Source of the DNA: Acidovorax temperans
GTDB lineage: Bacteria > Pseudomonadota > Gammaproteobacteria > Burkholderiales > Burkholderiaceae_C
Assembly (NCBI RefSeq): GCF_006716905.1
Contig: NZ_VFPV01000001.1
Location: forward strand, 1,242,001 to 1,306,000
Direction: 5' to 3'
DNA: 64,000 nt
Made by a program: the position numbers and the translations under genes. The notes under the pieces are model-generated. The model had not been told where the DNA came from, did not search any database, and saw nothing but the letters and a program-made list of their open reading frames with translations. This document shows, one piece after another, positions 56,652-64,000 of this stretch (positions are counted from its first letter, which is position 1; each line of letters begins with the position of its first letter).

Positions 56652-58801
56652 GCGTGGCCTGTGTGGGGCTGCGCCCCGATCAATTTTTGAGCGAGCTGGA
56701 CAAATTCCTTGTCGCCGTCCATCGTTTTGCGGTTGGTGGAAAGCGCCATCAGAGCATGAGAGCCCTGTTCCTGGGGCGATAACCACACCCAGACACGGCG
56801 TTCACGGATGTAAAGCATGGCAAAAACGCCCAGGATGAGCAAGGCGCAACCCAGATAGACAATGTTCTTGCCGGGGGCACGGGCCACCTGGAACACGCTG
56901 GCCTGCACTTGGGTGAAGTCCTTCAGTTCAAAAGCAATCGGGGCGGGGTACATCACGGCGTCGCTGAGCGACAGCACCGCCTGCGTCATGAAGGCGCGGG
57001 TGCGATCGTCCTGCTCCAGGGGCTTGAGGCCCGCATTTTCGCGCGTCAGTTGCACCAGCTCAAACAAAGTGCCGTTCAGGATGCGGATCAGCACCTCACC
57101 CGCGCGAGAGCGCTCGGCCTCTGGCACGTTGGCTTCCATGAAATCAGAAATGGCTTGCAGCCCACCGGCTGGCTTGCCTGGAGCAGCTGGCATCGCACCC
57201 GCGAACACCGCCAGGGCCCGGGAGGCGGATTGGGACAACTGCTCGGCCAGTTCACGCCGCGAAGGCTCGATGGCCTGCGCCACATAGCGGCGCACAGCCT
57301 TGTCGCGAGCGGCGGGGTCTGCCAGCGCTGCACGCATGCGCACAAAGCCATCCATGCTGCCCTGGTCATCGGCAGGCACACGCAGGTAGCGGAAGGGTTC
57401 GGAAGGCGCTTCGCGCACGCCCAGCAGGAACACTGGCGTGCCATCGCCCGTGTCCACGGGCAGCATGTAGTTGTGGTACTCGCGGGCCTGGCCTGCGGCA
57501 TCGCGCAACTTGTAGCTCACACTGGGGCCCACGTTGCGCAACTCTTTCTTGGTCACGGTCTTGTTGGCAGCGCCCAGGCGGGACTCGACGGACTCGCGCA
57601 AATCCACCTTGCGCACATCGGCGCCCGACATGTTGGGCGCCCCCGCGAAGTTTTCCACGTTGATGGTGCGCAGCGCCGTGAACTCCAGGGTCATGGTGTC
57701 GCCGCCCGCGGCTCCGCCCTTGTTGGTGAGCTGGGTGGAGCCACCCACCACGCCTTCCACATCAAACGGCTGGGCTCCAGGCGCCATGGGCACCGCACGC
57801 AGCTTGAGCTGGGAGCCCCCATCGTCAAAGCTGGATTGGTAAATCTCGATACCCTTGTAGCTGGCGGGGTGGTTCACCTCCACACGGGCCGGTGTTTTCT
57901 CGCCCGTGGCTTTGTCGTGGATGATGATTTCGCTGGCAAACAGCTTGGGCATGCCGGTGGAGTAGTGCTCCACGATGAACTTCTTGAGTTCCACCGCAAA
58001 CGGCAGCTCCTGCAGCAGCACGCCGTCCGACTGGTTCAGGATCGCCGTGCCCGACTGCGTGCCTTCGGCCACCACCAGGTTGCCACGGAAGGTCGGGTTG
58101 CGCTCGGACAAGCGGTGCTCTGGCTTCACATCGGCAATCAGCCCGCTGCCCGCGTAAGGGGTCTTGCCGCCCAGCAACATCTGGGCGCGCACGATCAAAT
58201 CGCCGTCGAGCAAACCGCCCACACACACCAGCACGATGGCGCTGTGCGCTGCGATGTAGCCGATCTTGTTCGCAGCCCCTGCCTTGGCGGCCACCATCCA
58301 GCCGGTACCGGGGCCAGCGGCGGTATCACGCTGCTGCAGGCGCACCTTCCAGCCCCCGCTGGCCAGCATGCCGCCAATGCGCCGGGCCTCGGCTTCCGTG
58401 CCTTCTGCCAGGGCCGCCTCGGCCTTGTGGTGGAACGCGCGCAGGCTCTGCTCGCGCACATTTTCTTTATAAGATTTGATATCGCTCAAAAATTTGGGGG
58501 TGTTGCGAGCGATGCAAAGGGACGTGCTGACCACCAAAAAGGCCAGGATCAGCAAAAACCACCACGCGCTATACACCGCATTGAGCTGCAAAGCCCCAAA
58601 AAGCTCTGCCCAAAAAGGCCCAAACTGGTTCACGTAATTGACGGCCGGCTCGTGCTGCTTGAGCACGGTGCCAATGACCGAGGCAATGCAGATCACCGTC
58701 AGCAGCGAAATGGCGAACCGCATGGACGACAGCAGTTCGACCCCTGCGCGCAGAGCCCGTGAGCCCGACTGGACGCGAACGCCTTGGGTGGTTTCAGACA
58801 T
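56648..58801 (-). CDS. resB: ResB-like cytochrome c biogenesis protein
   Basis: 717 residues from ATG 58801. Three N-terminal membrane helices (within about 20-230), a large periplasmic domain (about 250-640) and a C-terminal helix just after VARAPGKNIVYLGCALLILGVFAML. SSMRFAISLLTVICIASVIGTVLKQ is the typical ResB start. It pairs with CcsA in system II maturation. Overlaps ccsA by four bases; a terminator upstream shields it from cytochrome c4. Confidence 0.94.
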   Translation of the reverse strand: MSETTQGVRVQSGSRALRAGVELLSSMRFAISLLTVICIASVIGTVLKQHEPAVNYVNQFGPFWAELFGALQLNAVYSAWWFLLILAFLVVSTSLCIARNTPKFLSDIKSYKENVREQSLRAFHHKAEAALAEGTEAEARRIGGMLASGGWKVRLQQRDTAAGPGTGWMVAAKAGAANKIGYIAAHSAIVLVCVGGLLDGDLIVRAQMLLGGKTPYAGSGLIADVKPEHRLSERNPTFRGNLVVAEGTQSGTAILNQSDGVLLQELPFAVELKKFIVEHYSTGMPKLFASEIIIHDKATGEKTPARVEVNHPASYKGIEIYQSSFDDGGSQLKLRAVPMAPGAQPFDVEGVVGGSTQLTNKGGAAGGDTMTLEFTALRTINVENFAGAPNMSGADVRKVDLRESVESRLGAANKTVTKKELRNVGPSVSYKLRDAAGQAREYHNYMLPVDTGDGTPVFLLGVREAPSEPFRYLRVPADDQGSMDGFVRMRAALADPAARDKAVRRYVAQAIEPSRRELAEQLSQSASRALAVFAGAMPAAPGKPAGGLQAISDFMEANVPEAERSRAGEVLIRILNGTLFELVQLTRENAGLKPLEQDDRTRAFMTQAVLSLSDAVMYPAPIAFELKDFTQVQASVFQVARAPGKNIVYLGCALLILGVFAMLYIRERRVWVWLSPQEQGSHALMALSTNRKTMDGDKEFVQLAQKLIGAQPHTGHA

Positions 58802-58826
58802 GGAGATAAAAGGGCAGGAGGCGAAG

Positions 58827-58867
58827 AAAAAGGGCGGGGCCATCGTCTGGATGGACCCGCCCTTTTT
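58827..58867 (-). terminator. rho-independent terminator of cytochrome c4
   Basis: AAAAAGGGCGG (from 58827) pairs with CCGCCCTTTTT (to 58867) around a partly paired loop. On the minus strand the stem is followed by five T. It lies 67 bases after the cytochrome c4 gene and just before resB. Confidence 0.88.
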
Positions 58868-58934
58868 GGGTTTGTTTATTGGCGGTTGGTTCCGTGTGGC
58901 CCCCAACAGAAGCCACCCAATGCATCAGCGCAAC

Positions 58935-59564
58935 TCAGCGCAGGCCGGCAATGTAGTCGGCAACCGCCTTGATTTCCTTGTCGTTCAGCTTGGCTGCGAC
59001 CTGGGTCATTTGCTGGCTGTTGGCGCGCGAGCCGTCGCGGAAGGTATTCAGCTGCGCCACGGTGTAGTCAGCATGCTGGCCGGACAGGCGTGGGTATTGG
59101 GCTGGGATGCCAGCACCGTTGGGGCTGTGGCAGCCAGCGCAGGCGGCAATGTTGCGGTCTGCAATGCCGCCGCGGTAGATGCGCTCGCCCAGGGTCACCA
59201 GGTCTTTGTCCTTGGCGAAACCTGCCTTGGCTGGTTTGGAAGCCACCCAGTAGGCGATGTTCTTCATGTCTTCGTCGGTCAGCATGGTGGCAAACCCCTT
59301 CATGACCGCGTTGTTGCGCTTGCCGGACTTGAACTCCTGCAGTTGCTTGACGAGGTATTCGGGGTGCTGCTGTGACAGCTTGGGGTTGGCAGCGATGGCA
59401 GAGTTGCCGTCAGCGCCGTGGCATGCCGCGCACACAGCGGTGTAGCTGGCCTCGCCTTTGACGAGGTCCGGCTTGGCCACTTTGGGTGCATCACCCGCTG
59501 CAAAGGCCGAGAAAACAGGTGCTGCTAGTACGGCAGCCGTCAACAAGGAGGCGAGCAACTTCAT
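58935..59564 (-). CDS. dihaem cytochrome c4
   Basis: 209 residues with a signal peptide (cleavage near AFA, residue 22) and two cytochrome c domains: CAACH at 45-49 and CAGCH at 142-146, with distal Met candidates in FATML and NSQQM regions. Such proteins carry electrons from bc1 to terminal oxidases, so it fits with petABC and the ResB/CcsA pair. Monocistronic with its own terminator. Confidence 0.93.
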   Translation of the reverse strand: MKLLASLLTAAVLAAPVFSAFAAGDAPKVAKPDLVKGEASYTAVCAACHGADGNSAIAANPKLSQQHPEYLVKQLQEFKSGKRNNAVMKGFATMLTDEDMKNIAYWVASKPAKAGFAKDKDLVTLGERIYRGGIADRNIAACAGCHSPNGAGIPAQYPRLSGQHADYTVAQLNTFRDGSRANSQQMTQVAAKLNDKEIKAVADYIAGLR

Positions 59565-59637
59565 ATCGAGGGTGTGTGTTTATGTGCGCAAAAGCCGCTC
59601 GATTCTACAATGAGGCTCCTGAGCATCCCAACTTTCC

Positions 59638-60399
59638 ATGACAACCCATCTTTCTGCGCCAGTTGCTGGCAGCCTTCCGCCCGCACCCGACGCCAAGATC
59701 GCCATGGGCTGGATGCACACGGCACGCTTTCTGACCACCGCTGCCCAGCTGCACCACCTGCCCCCCATCGATGTGCCCGAAATCGCCTTCGTGGGCCGCT
59801 CCAACGCCGGCAAATCCACCTGCATCAACACCCTCACCCAGCAAAAGCAGCTGGCTTTTGCCTCGAAAAAGCCTGGGCGCACCCAGCACATCAACCTGTT
59901 CGCCCTGGGCAAGCAGGGCGTGACCGACGCCGTGCTGGCCGACTTGCCCGGCTACGGCTACGCGGCGGTGTCGCGCTCCGACAAGCTGCGCTGGCAGCAG
60001 GTGATGGTGAACTACCTGGTCAGCCGCCCCGGCCTCACGGGCATCGTGCTGCTGTGCGACCCGCGCCTGGGCCTGACGGAGCTGGATGAAGCCCTGCTCG
60101 AAGCAGTGCGCCCCCGCGTGGAAGAGGGCCTGAAGTTCCTCATCGTGCTGACCAAAGCCGACAAGCTCACCCGCTCGGAGCAAGCCAAGGTGCTGTCCAT
60201 TACGCGACTGCAAGCCGGCGGTGGCGAGGTGAAGATGTTCTCGGCCCTGAAGAAGCAAGGGGTGGACGAAGTAGCGCAATTGCTGTGGCAATGGGCGCAC
60301 CCCGTGCGCCCGCAAGGGACCGAGCCTGCGGCAGAGGGAAGTGCCGAGCCCCTCCCAGCCAGCCCGCAGGCAGCCGACGAGAACCCATCAACCGAATAG
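59638..60399 (+). CDS. ysxC: ribosome biogenesis GTPase YsxC/EngB
   Basis: 253 residues. P-loop GRSNAGKST at 53-61, switch region KPGRTQHINLF, G3 DLPGYGY, and TKADKL as the guanine-specificity motif. It assists 50S assembly. A proline/alanine-rich C-terminal tail of about 30 residues is extra. Its stop codon TAG (60397-60399) is the first triplet of repeat copy 9. Divergent from cytochrome c4. Confidence 0.96.
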   Translation: MTTHLSAPVAGSLPPAPDAKIAMGWMHTARFLTTAAQLHHLPPIDVPEIAFVGRSNAGKSTCINTLTQQKQLAFASKKPGRTQHINLFALGKQGVTDAVLADLPGYGYAAVSRSDKLRWQQVMVNYLVSRPGLTGIVLLCDPRLGLTELDEALLEAVRPRVEEGLKFLIVLTKADKLTRSEQAKVLSITRLQAGGGEVKMFSALKKQGVDEVAQLLWQWAHPVRPQGTEPAAEGSAEPLPASPQAADENPSTE

Positions 60400-60450
60400 C
60401 CGCTAGCGCCTATACGTAAAGCGCGAGCAGCTATATAACTTATAGCAAAT
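60397..60450 (+). repeat. dispersed bipartite palindromic repeat, copy 9
   Basis: TAGCCGCTAGCGCC, centre, AAAGCGCGAGCAGCTAT, then ACTTATAGCAAAT. It begins with the ysxC stop codon and ends six bases before the hydrolase ATG, filling the gap completely. Confidence 0.88.
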
Positions 60451-60456
60451 CGCGCC

Positions 60457-61362
60457 ATGATCCAGACCCGCACTGTCACCCTGCCCCACGGGATTTCATT
60501 GCAATGCCGCGAAAGTGGCTCGCGCGGCCGGCCGGTGCTGATGTTTCTGCACGGTTTCCCGGAAGGCGCGTTCATCTGGGATGAGTTGCTACTGCACTTT
60601 GCCCGCCCCGAAAACGGTGGCTACCACTGCGTGGCGCCCTACCTGCGCGGCTTTGGCGAATCCAGCCAGCCCCAGGCCACCGAGGCCTACCGTGCCAAAC
60701 ACCTGGTGCAAGATCTGATCGCGCTGATCTCGGCGGTGTGCACCACGGGGACGGTGGAATGCCTGGTCGCGCACGACTGGGGTGGCGCCGTGGCCTGGAA
60801 CCTGGCCAACCAGCAGCCGCAATGGCTCAAGCGCCTGGCGATCATCAACTCGCCCCATCCCGGCGCGTTTTTGCGCGAACTGCAAACCAACGCCGCACAG
60901 CAGGCCGGCAGCCAGTACATGCATTTTTTGTGCAGACCAGACGCTGAATCGCTGCTGGCCGAGAACGACTTTCAGCGGCTGTTCGCTTTCTTCAACACCC
61001 CGGAAGGCCACGCGCCCGCGTGGTTGACCGAGGCTGTGCGCGCCCAATACCGGGCGCTGTGGAGCCAGGGGCTGACCGGAGCCTGTAACTACTACCGCGC
61101 CAGCCCGTTGCGCCCGCCGCGCGAAGGCGACCGCGCCGCGCTGGACCTGGAATTGCCTGCATCGATGCTGAGCGTGGATGTGCCTACGCTGGTGCTGTGG
61201 GCCATGAACGACCCCGCCCTGCTGCCCGGGCTGCTGCAAGGCTTGCCCGACTGGGTGCACCGCCTGCGGCTGCGCCAGATCGAGCACGCATCGCACTGGG
61301 TGGTGCATGAACACCCCGAGCGCGTCGCGAAGGAATTGGGGCATTTTTTGCTACTGAAATAG
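60457..61362 (+). CDS. alpha/beta hydrolase, epoxide hydrolase/dehalogenase-like
   Basis: 301 residues, no signal peptide. Oxyanion motif HGFP (32-35), nucleophile Asp107 in VAHDWGGAVAW, and catalytic His280 in HASHWVVHEHP. Asp as nucleophile places it among epoxide hydrolases and haloalkane/haloacid dehalogenases rather than esterases; substrate unknown. The last codons (FLLLK and stop) are encoded by repeat copy 10, so its C-terminus was probably reshaped by the repeat. Confidence 0.88.
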   Translation: MIQTRTVTLPHGISLQCRESGSRGRPVLMFLHGFPEGAFIWDELLLHFARPENGGYHCVAPYLRGFGESSQPQATEAYRAKHLVQDLIALISAVCTTGTVECLVAHDWGGAVAWNLANQQPQWLKRLAIINSPHPGAFLRELQTNAAQQAGSQYMHFLCRPDAESLLAENDFQRLFAFFNTPEGHAPAWLTEAVRAQYRALWSQGLTGACNYYRASPLRPPREGDRAALDLELPASMLSVDVPTLVLWAMNDPALLPGLLQGLPDWVHRLRLRQIEHASHWVVHEHPERVAKELGHFLLLK

Positions 61363-61404
61363 TAGCTTTTAGCGCTTTACCGGCAAGCCTTACAAGGCCT
61401 TTTC
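61345..61404 (-). repeat. dispersed bipartite palindromic repeat, copy 10 (reverse orientation)
   Basis: TTTTTTGCTACTGAAATAG, TAGCTTTTAGCGCTT, centre, then a diverged half ending AAGGCCTTTT. It overlaps the last five codons and the stop of the hydrolase gene. Confidence 0.8.
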
Positions 61405-61445
61405 CTTATCAAGCGCCACGCGCGGCTACGCGCCCGCTCCACGGG

Positions 61446-62315
61446 TTATTTGTACAAGGACGGCTGCCCCTCCGGCCGCGTCTTGAAGCGCTTGTGCACC
61501 CAGTAGTACTGGCCGGGCATGGTGTTGATGTAGCTCTCCAGCTCGCGGTTCATGCGGGCGGTGTCAGCCTCGACATCGTCAGTGGGATAGTGGTCCCACG
61601 CGGGCGTCAGCTCGGCCACATAGCCCTCGGGAGTCAGGCGCGTGTACATGCCAATCACCTTGGCGCGGCCCAGGCGCGCAAAGCGCGACAGCGACGGCAC
61701 CGTGGCCGCTGGAACGCCGTAAAAGGGCACGAAGATCGACTCACCGGCTCCGAAATCCATGTCGGACAGTAGGTAGAGCAACCCCCCCTTGCGCAGGTTG
61801 GAAATGATGGGCTTGACCCCGTCTGCGCGGTTGAGCATTCGCACGTCGCCAAAACGCTGGCGACCCGCCATGAACCAGGCGTCAATGACCGGGTCGGGAT
61901 GGGTAGAAAAAATGGATGTGAACGCCCGGGACGTGCGCAGCGGCAATACCAGCCCGCCAGCGTCCAGCCCGTAGAAATGGGGAGCGAAGATGATGGTGGG
62001 CACATCGCCGTCCAGTTCATGCACAGCGCCCTGGAGCTTCACGCGCTGCTCCACCACCGACTGAGGGGCGGACCACAGCCAGCTGCGATCCAGCCAGGTC
62101 TGGCAAAAGACGATAAAGCTCTCGCGCGCCCACTGCGTGCGCTGCTCAACCGATGCCTGCGGAAAGCACAGCTCAAGATTGCGCAAAGCGACCTTGCGCC
62201 GTGGCACCACGAGCACAAACAACACCCGACCCAACGCCGCCCCCATGGCACGCAGCACCGGCAAAGGCAAACGGGCCAGCACGCCCATGAACCACACACC
62301 CAGCCGACTCATCAT
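61446..62315 (-). CDS. LpxL/HtrB-family lipid A acyltransferase, second copy
   Basis: 289 residues from ATG 62315, which overlaps the stop of the preceding acyltransferase as ATGA. N-terminal hydrophobic segment (about 8-38) and catalytic H-x4-D as His113 and Asp118 (APHFYGLD), followed by YLLSDMDFGAGESIFVPFYG. Family enzymes add a late fatty acyl chain to lipid A at the inner membrane. Which acyl chain cannot be told. Confidence 0.9.
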   Translation of the reverse strand: MMSRLGVWFMGVLARLPLPVLRAMGAALGRVLFVLVVPRRKVALRNLELCFPQASVEQRTQWARESFIVFCQTWLDRSWLWSAPQSVVEQRVKLQGAVHELDGDVPTIIFAPHFYGLDAGGLVLPLRTSRAFTSIFSTHPDPVIDAWFMAGRQRFGDVRMLNRADGVKPIISNLRKGGLLYLLSDMDFGAGESIFVPFYGVPAATVPSLSRFARLGRAKVIGMYTRLTPEGYVAELTPAWDHYPTDDVEADTARMNRELESYINTMPGQYYWVHKRFKTRPEGQPSLYK

Positions 62316-63163
62316 GACGAGGCCTCCACCGCTGGAGCATCGGCTCGGGGCTGCTTGTAGCGGCCATAGCCCCACAGGTACTGGCCAGGACACTGGCGAA
62401 TCACATGCTCCATGGCCTCGTTGACCTGGCGCACGGCGGTCTCCAGGTCAGCGTCGAGCGGCTGCGGCAAAGGCTCGGCATACATCACAAAGCCGCGCCC
62501 CATCGGCTCGCGCTCGCAGCGCACCAGCAGCACGGTAGCGCCGGTCTGCAGCGCCAGGCGGGCGGCCAGCGTCATGGTGTAGGCCGGTTTGCCAAACACG
62601 GGCGACCAGACTCCCAGCCCTTCGGGCGGCACCTGGTCGGGCAGCAGGCCCACGGCTTCGCCACGGCGCAGGGCCTTGATCATCTGGCGCACCCCCGCCA
62701 GCGTGGTGGGCACGGCCTGCATGCCTGGGCGGTTGCGTGCGGTCTCCATCACCTTGGCCAACCAGGCTTGGCGCGCGGGGCGGTACAGCACGGTGATTGG
62801 GCCTTGCTGGGCACTCCAGCGCGTGGCAATCGCCTGGGCCGACATCTCAAAGCACCCGAGGTGCGGGGTGAGAAAAATCACACCGCGCCCGGCAGCCCAG
62901 GCCTGCTCCACGCAGGGTTCGCCCTCAATGCGAACCGGCACGGGCGCGCCCAACCACAGCCGGGGCAACTCCGCCACCATGCGCCCGGCGTGGCCTACGG
63001 CGGCACGCACCTGCGCAAACGAATAGCCCGCCAGCGCCGCATTGGCCAGAAAGCGTTGGCGATACACGCCCGAGGCAGCAAAAGCCACCCAGCCCAGAAC
63101 ACATCCGATGATGTGGAGCAACCACAACGGAAATACGGAAAAGAATCGAAAGACAGCAGGCAT
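62312..63163 (-). CDS. LpxL/HtrB-family lipid A acyltransferase, first copy
   Basis: 283 residues, N-terminal membrane segment (about 8-35). The catalytic motif is H-x4-E, His101 and Glu106 (TPHLGCFE), with LLPDQVPPEGLGVWSPVFG further on. Typical late acyltransferase. It is divergent from metK; its start codon abuts the probable metK -10 box. Paired with the second acyltransferase, the two may add the two secondary acyl chains of lipid A. Confidence 0.9.
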   Translation of the reverse strand: MPAVFRFFSVFPLWLLHIIGCVLGWVAFAASGVYRQRFLANAALAGYSFAQVRAAVGHAGRMVAELPRLWLGAPVPVRIEGEPCVEQAWAAGRGVIFLTPHLGCFEMSAQAIATRWSAQQGPITVLYRPARQAWLAKVMETARNRPGMQAVPTTLAGVRQMIKALRRGEAVGLLPDQVPPEGLGVWSPVFGKPAYTMTLAARLALQTGATVLLVRCEREPMGRGFVMYAEPLPQPLDADLETAVRQVNEAMEHVIRQCPGQYLWGYGRYKQPRADAPAVEASS

Positions 63164-63169
63164 TAAAAT
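63164..63169 (+). promoter_or_regulatory. probable -10 element of metK
   Basis: TAAAAT at 63164-63169 would start transcription at about 63175-63177, exactly at the first base of the proposed riboswitch. The -35 region is weak. Confidence 0.5.
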
Positions 63170-63174
63170 GTGAG

Positions 63175-63231
63175 GGTCGCTGAGTTAAATGAGCAACTTG
63201 CAGGGCGACGTAAAAAAAATCTGCTAAAGCG
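63175..63231 (+). promoter_or_regulatory. SAM-II (metK leader) riboswitch candidate
   Basis: Compared from memory with the SAM-II consensus: P1 stem GTCGC (63176-63180) with GCGAC (63205-63209); loop beginning TGAGTTAA; conserved TTGCA (63198-63202) just before the 3' half of P1; an A-rich joining strand after P1; and GCTAAA (63223-63228) at the end. All elements occur in the right order and at near-reference spacing in a 57-base segment upstream of a SAM synthetase gene. SAM binding would be expected to lower metK expression. An RNA-family search has not been run. Confidence 0.72.
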
Positions 63232-63294
63232 TTCGCCAAAGCTACCTAGGCTGCGGGCGACGCCCAAAATGCCGGAACACAGGAGTATATTCAA

Positions 63295-64000
63295 ATGGCG
63301 AACGACTTTCTTTTTACCTCGGAATCCGTCTCTGAAGGCCACCCCGACAAGGTGGCAGACCAGATCTCTGACGCGATCCTCGACGCAATCTTCGAACAGG
63401 ACCCCAAGAGCCGTGTGGCCGCCGAAACGCTGACCAACACCGGCCTCGTGGTGCTGGCCGGTGAGATCACCACCAACGCCCATGTGGACTACATCCAGGT
63501 CGCACGCGACACCATCAAGCGCATTGGTTACGACAACACCGAATACGGCATCGACTATCGTGGCTGCGCAGTGCTGGTGGCCTACGACAAGCAATCCAAC
63601 GACATCGCCCAGGGTGTGGACCATGCGTCCGACGACCACCTGAACATCGGCGCGGGAGACCAAGGTCTGATGTTTGGCTACGCCTGCGACGAAACGCCTG
63701 AGCTGATGCCCGCGCCCATCTACTACGCGCACCGCGTGGTCGAGCGCCAAGCCCAGCTGCGCAAGGACGGCCGCCTGCCCTTCCTGCGCCCTGATGCCAA
63801 AAGCCAGATCACGATGCGCTATGTGGACGGCAAGCCCCACAGCATCGACACCGTGGTGCTCTCCACCCAGCACAGCCCCGACCAGAGCGAAACCGCCACC
63901 AAGATGAAGGCCAGCTTCTACGAGGCTTGCATCGAAGAAATCATCAAACCGGTGCTACCCAAGGAATGGCTGCAGGACACCAAGTACCTGATCAACCCCA
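63295..64000 (+). CDS. metK: S-adenosylmethionine synthetase (3' end outside the window)
   Basis: The first 235 residues are visible, about 60 percent of the protein. [31 protein letters not shown] holds the ATP/methionine motif [21 protein letters not shown] is the second signature. An AGGAG binding site lies nine bases upstream of the ATG. It makes SAM from methionine and ATP, the ligand of the riboswitch in its own leader. Confidence 0.98.
   Translation, partial: MANDFLFTSESVSEGHPDKVADQISDAILDAIFEQDPKSRVAAETLTNTGLVVLAGEITTNAHVDYIQVARDTIKRIGYDNTEYGIDYRGCAVLVAYDKQSNDIAQGVDHASDDHLNIGAGDQGLMFGYACDETPELMPAPIYYAHRVVERQAQLRKDGRLPFLRPDAKSQITMRYVDGKPHSIDTVVLSTQHSPDQSETATKMKASFYEACIEEIIKPVLPKEWLQDTKYLINP

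Noticed and set aside
63164..63294. SAH riboswitch upstream of metK
   Set aside because: The conserved SAH-riboswitch core was not seen, while the SAM-II elements fit in order and spacing.

Overview
The window looks like a chromosome segment of a GC-rich betaproteobacterium, most likely a member of the Comamonadaceae (Acidovorax-like). Support comes from gene order (rplU-rpmA-obgE-proB; pilB-pilC-pilD-coaE-zapD-yacG; secA / M23 peptidase / DciA-like; sspA-sspB next to petABC; hisIE-DUF4870-HIT-tatABC), from the protein sequences, and from a dispersed short palindromic intergenic repeat of the kind I associate with this family. I found no insertion sequence, prophage or CRISPR array.

Layout. 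1-7.8 kb: the end of a CorC/HlyC-like protein, a lytic transglycosylase, proS, rppH, then proB, obgE, rpmA, rplU and a divergent polyprenyl synthase. 7.8-14.2 kb: a 710-bp stretch with no recognisable gene, then pilB-pilC-pilD-coaE-zapD-yacG; pilB and pilC are clearly AT-richer than everything around them. 14.2-22.5 kb: mutT-like, a DUF815 ATPase, argJ, secA, an M23 peptidase with a divergent DciA-like gene, tRNA-Thr(UGU), sspB and sspA. 22.5-33.8 kb: the cytochrome bc1 operon petABC, mscL, pdxA, a Nif3-like gene, a membrane-anchored HtrA protease, tatABC, a HIT protein, a DUF4870 protein and hisE-hisI-hisF. 33.9-49.3 kb: an accessory block with galE, a complete pelABCDEFG operon and a Spherulin-4/GH135-like lipoprotein gene. 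49.4-53.3 kb: the rest of the histidine genes (hisA, hisH, hisB, hisC), led by a ribbon-helix-helix/PIN toxin-antitoxin pair. 53.5-64 kb: msrQ-msrP, the ResB/CcsA cytochrome c assembly pair, cytochrome c4, ysxC, an alpha/beta hydrolase, two lipid A-type acyltransferases, and metK (cut by the window end) behind what looks like a SAM-II riboswitch.

How the parts work together. The central feature is a candidate extended Pel exopolysaccharide system sitting between hisF and hisA, genes that are usually neighbours. PelA keeps both its hydrolase and deacetylase residues, PelD keeps an RxxD motif of the c-di-GMP binding type, and the locus is flanked by two unusual partners. One is a GalE with Cys at the substrate-gatekeeper position, which predicts epimerisation of N-acetylated UDP-sugars (UDP-GalNAc supply). 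The other is a lipoprotein carrying the Asp/Asn/Glu triad of the fungal galactosaminogalactan hydrolase family GH135. Petabc, cytochrome c4 and ResB/CcsA form a respiratory and cytochrome c maturation theme; tatABC would export the Rieske protein, MsrP and possibly the RR-motif transglycosylase.

Three further signals stand out: the metK leader riboswitch, a perfect double palindrome in front of the antitoxin gene whose operon runs by ATGA overlaps straight into hisC and hisB, and ten copies of a bipartite repeat that very often abut or overlap stop codons.
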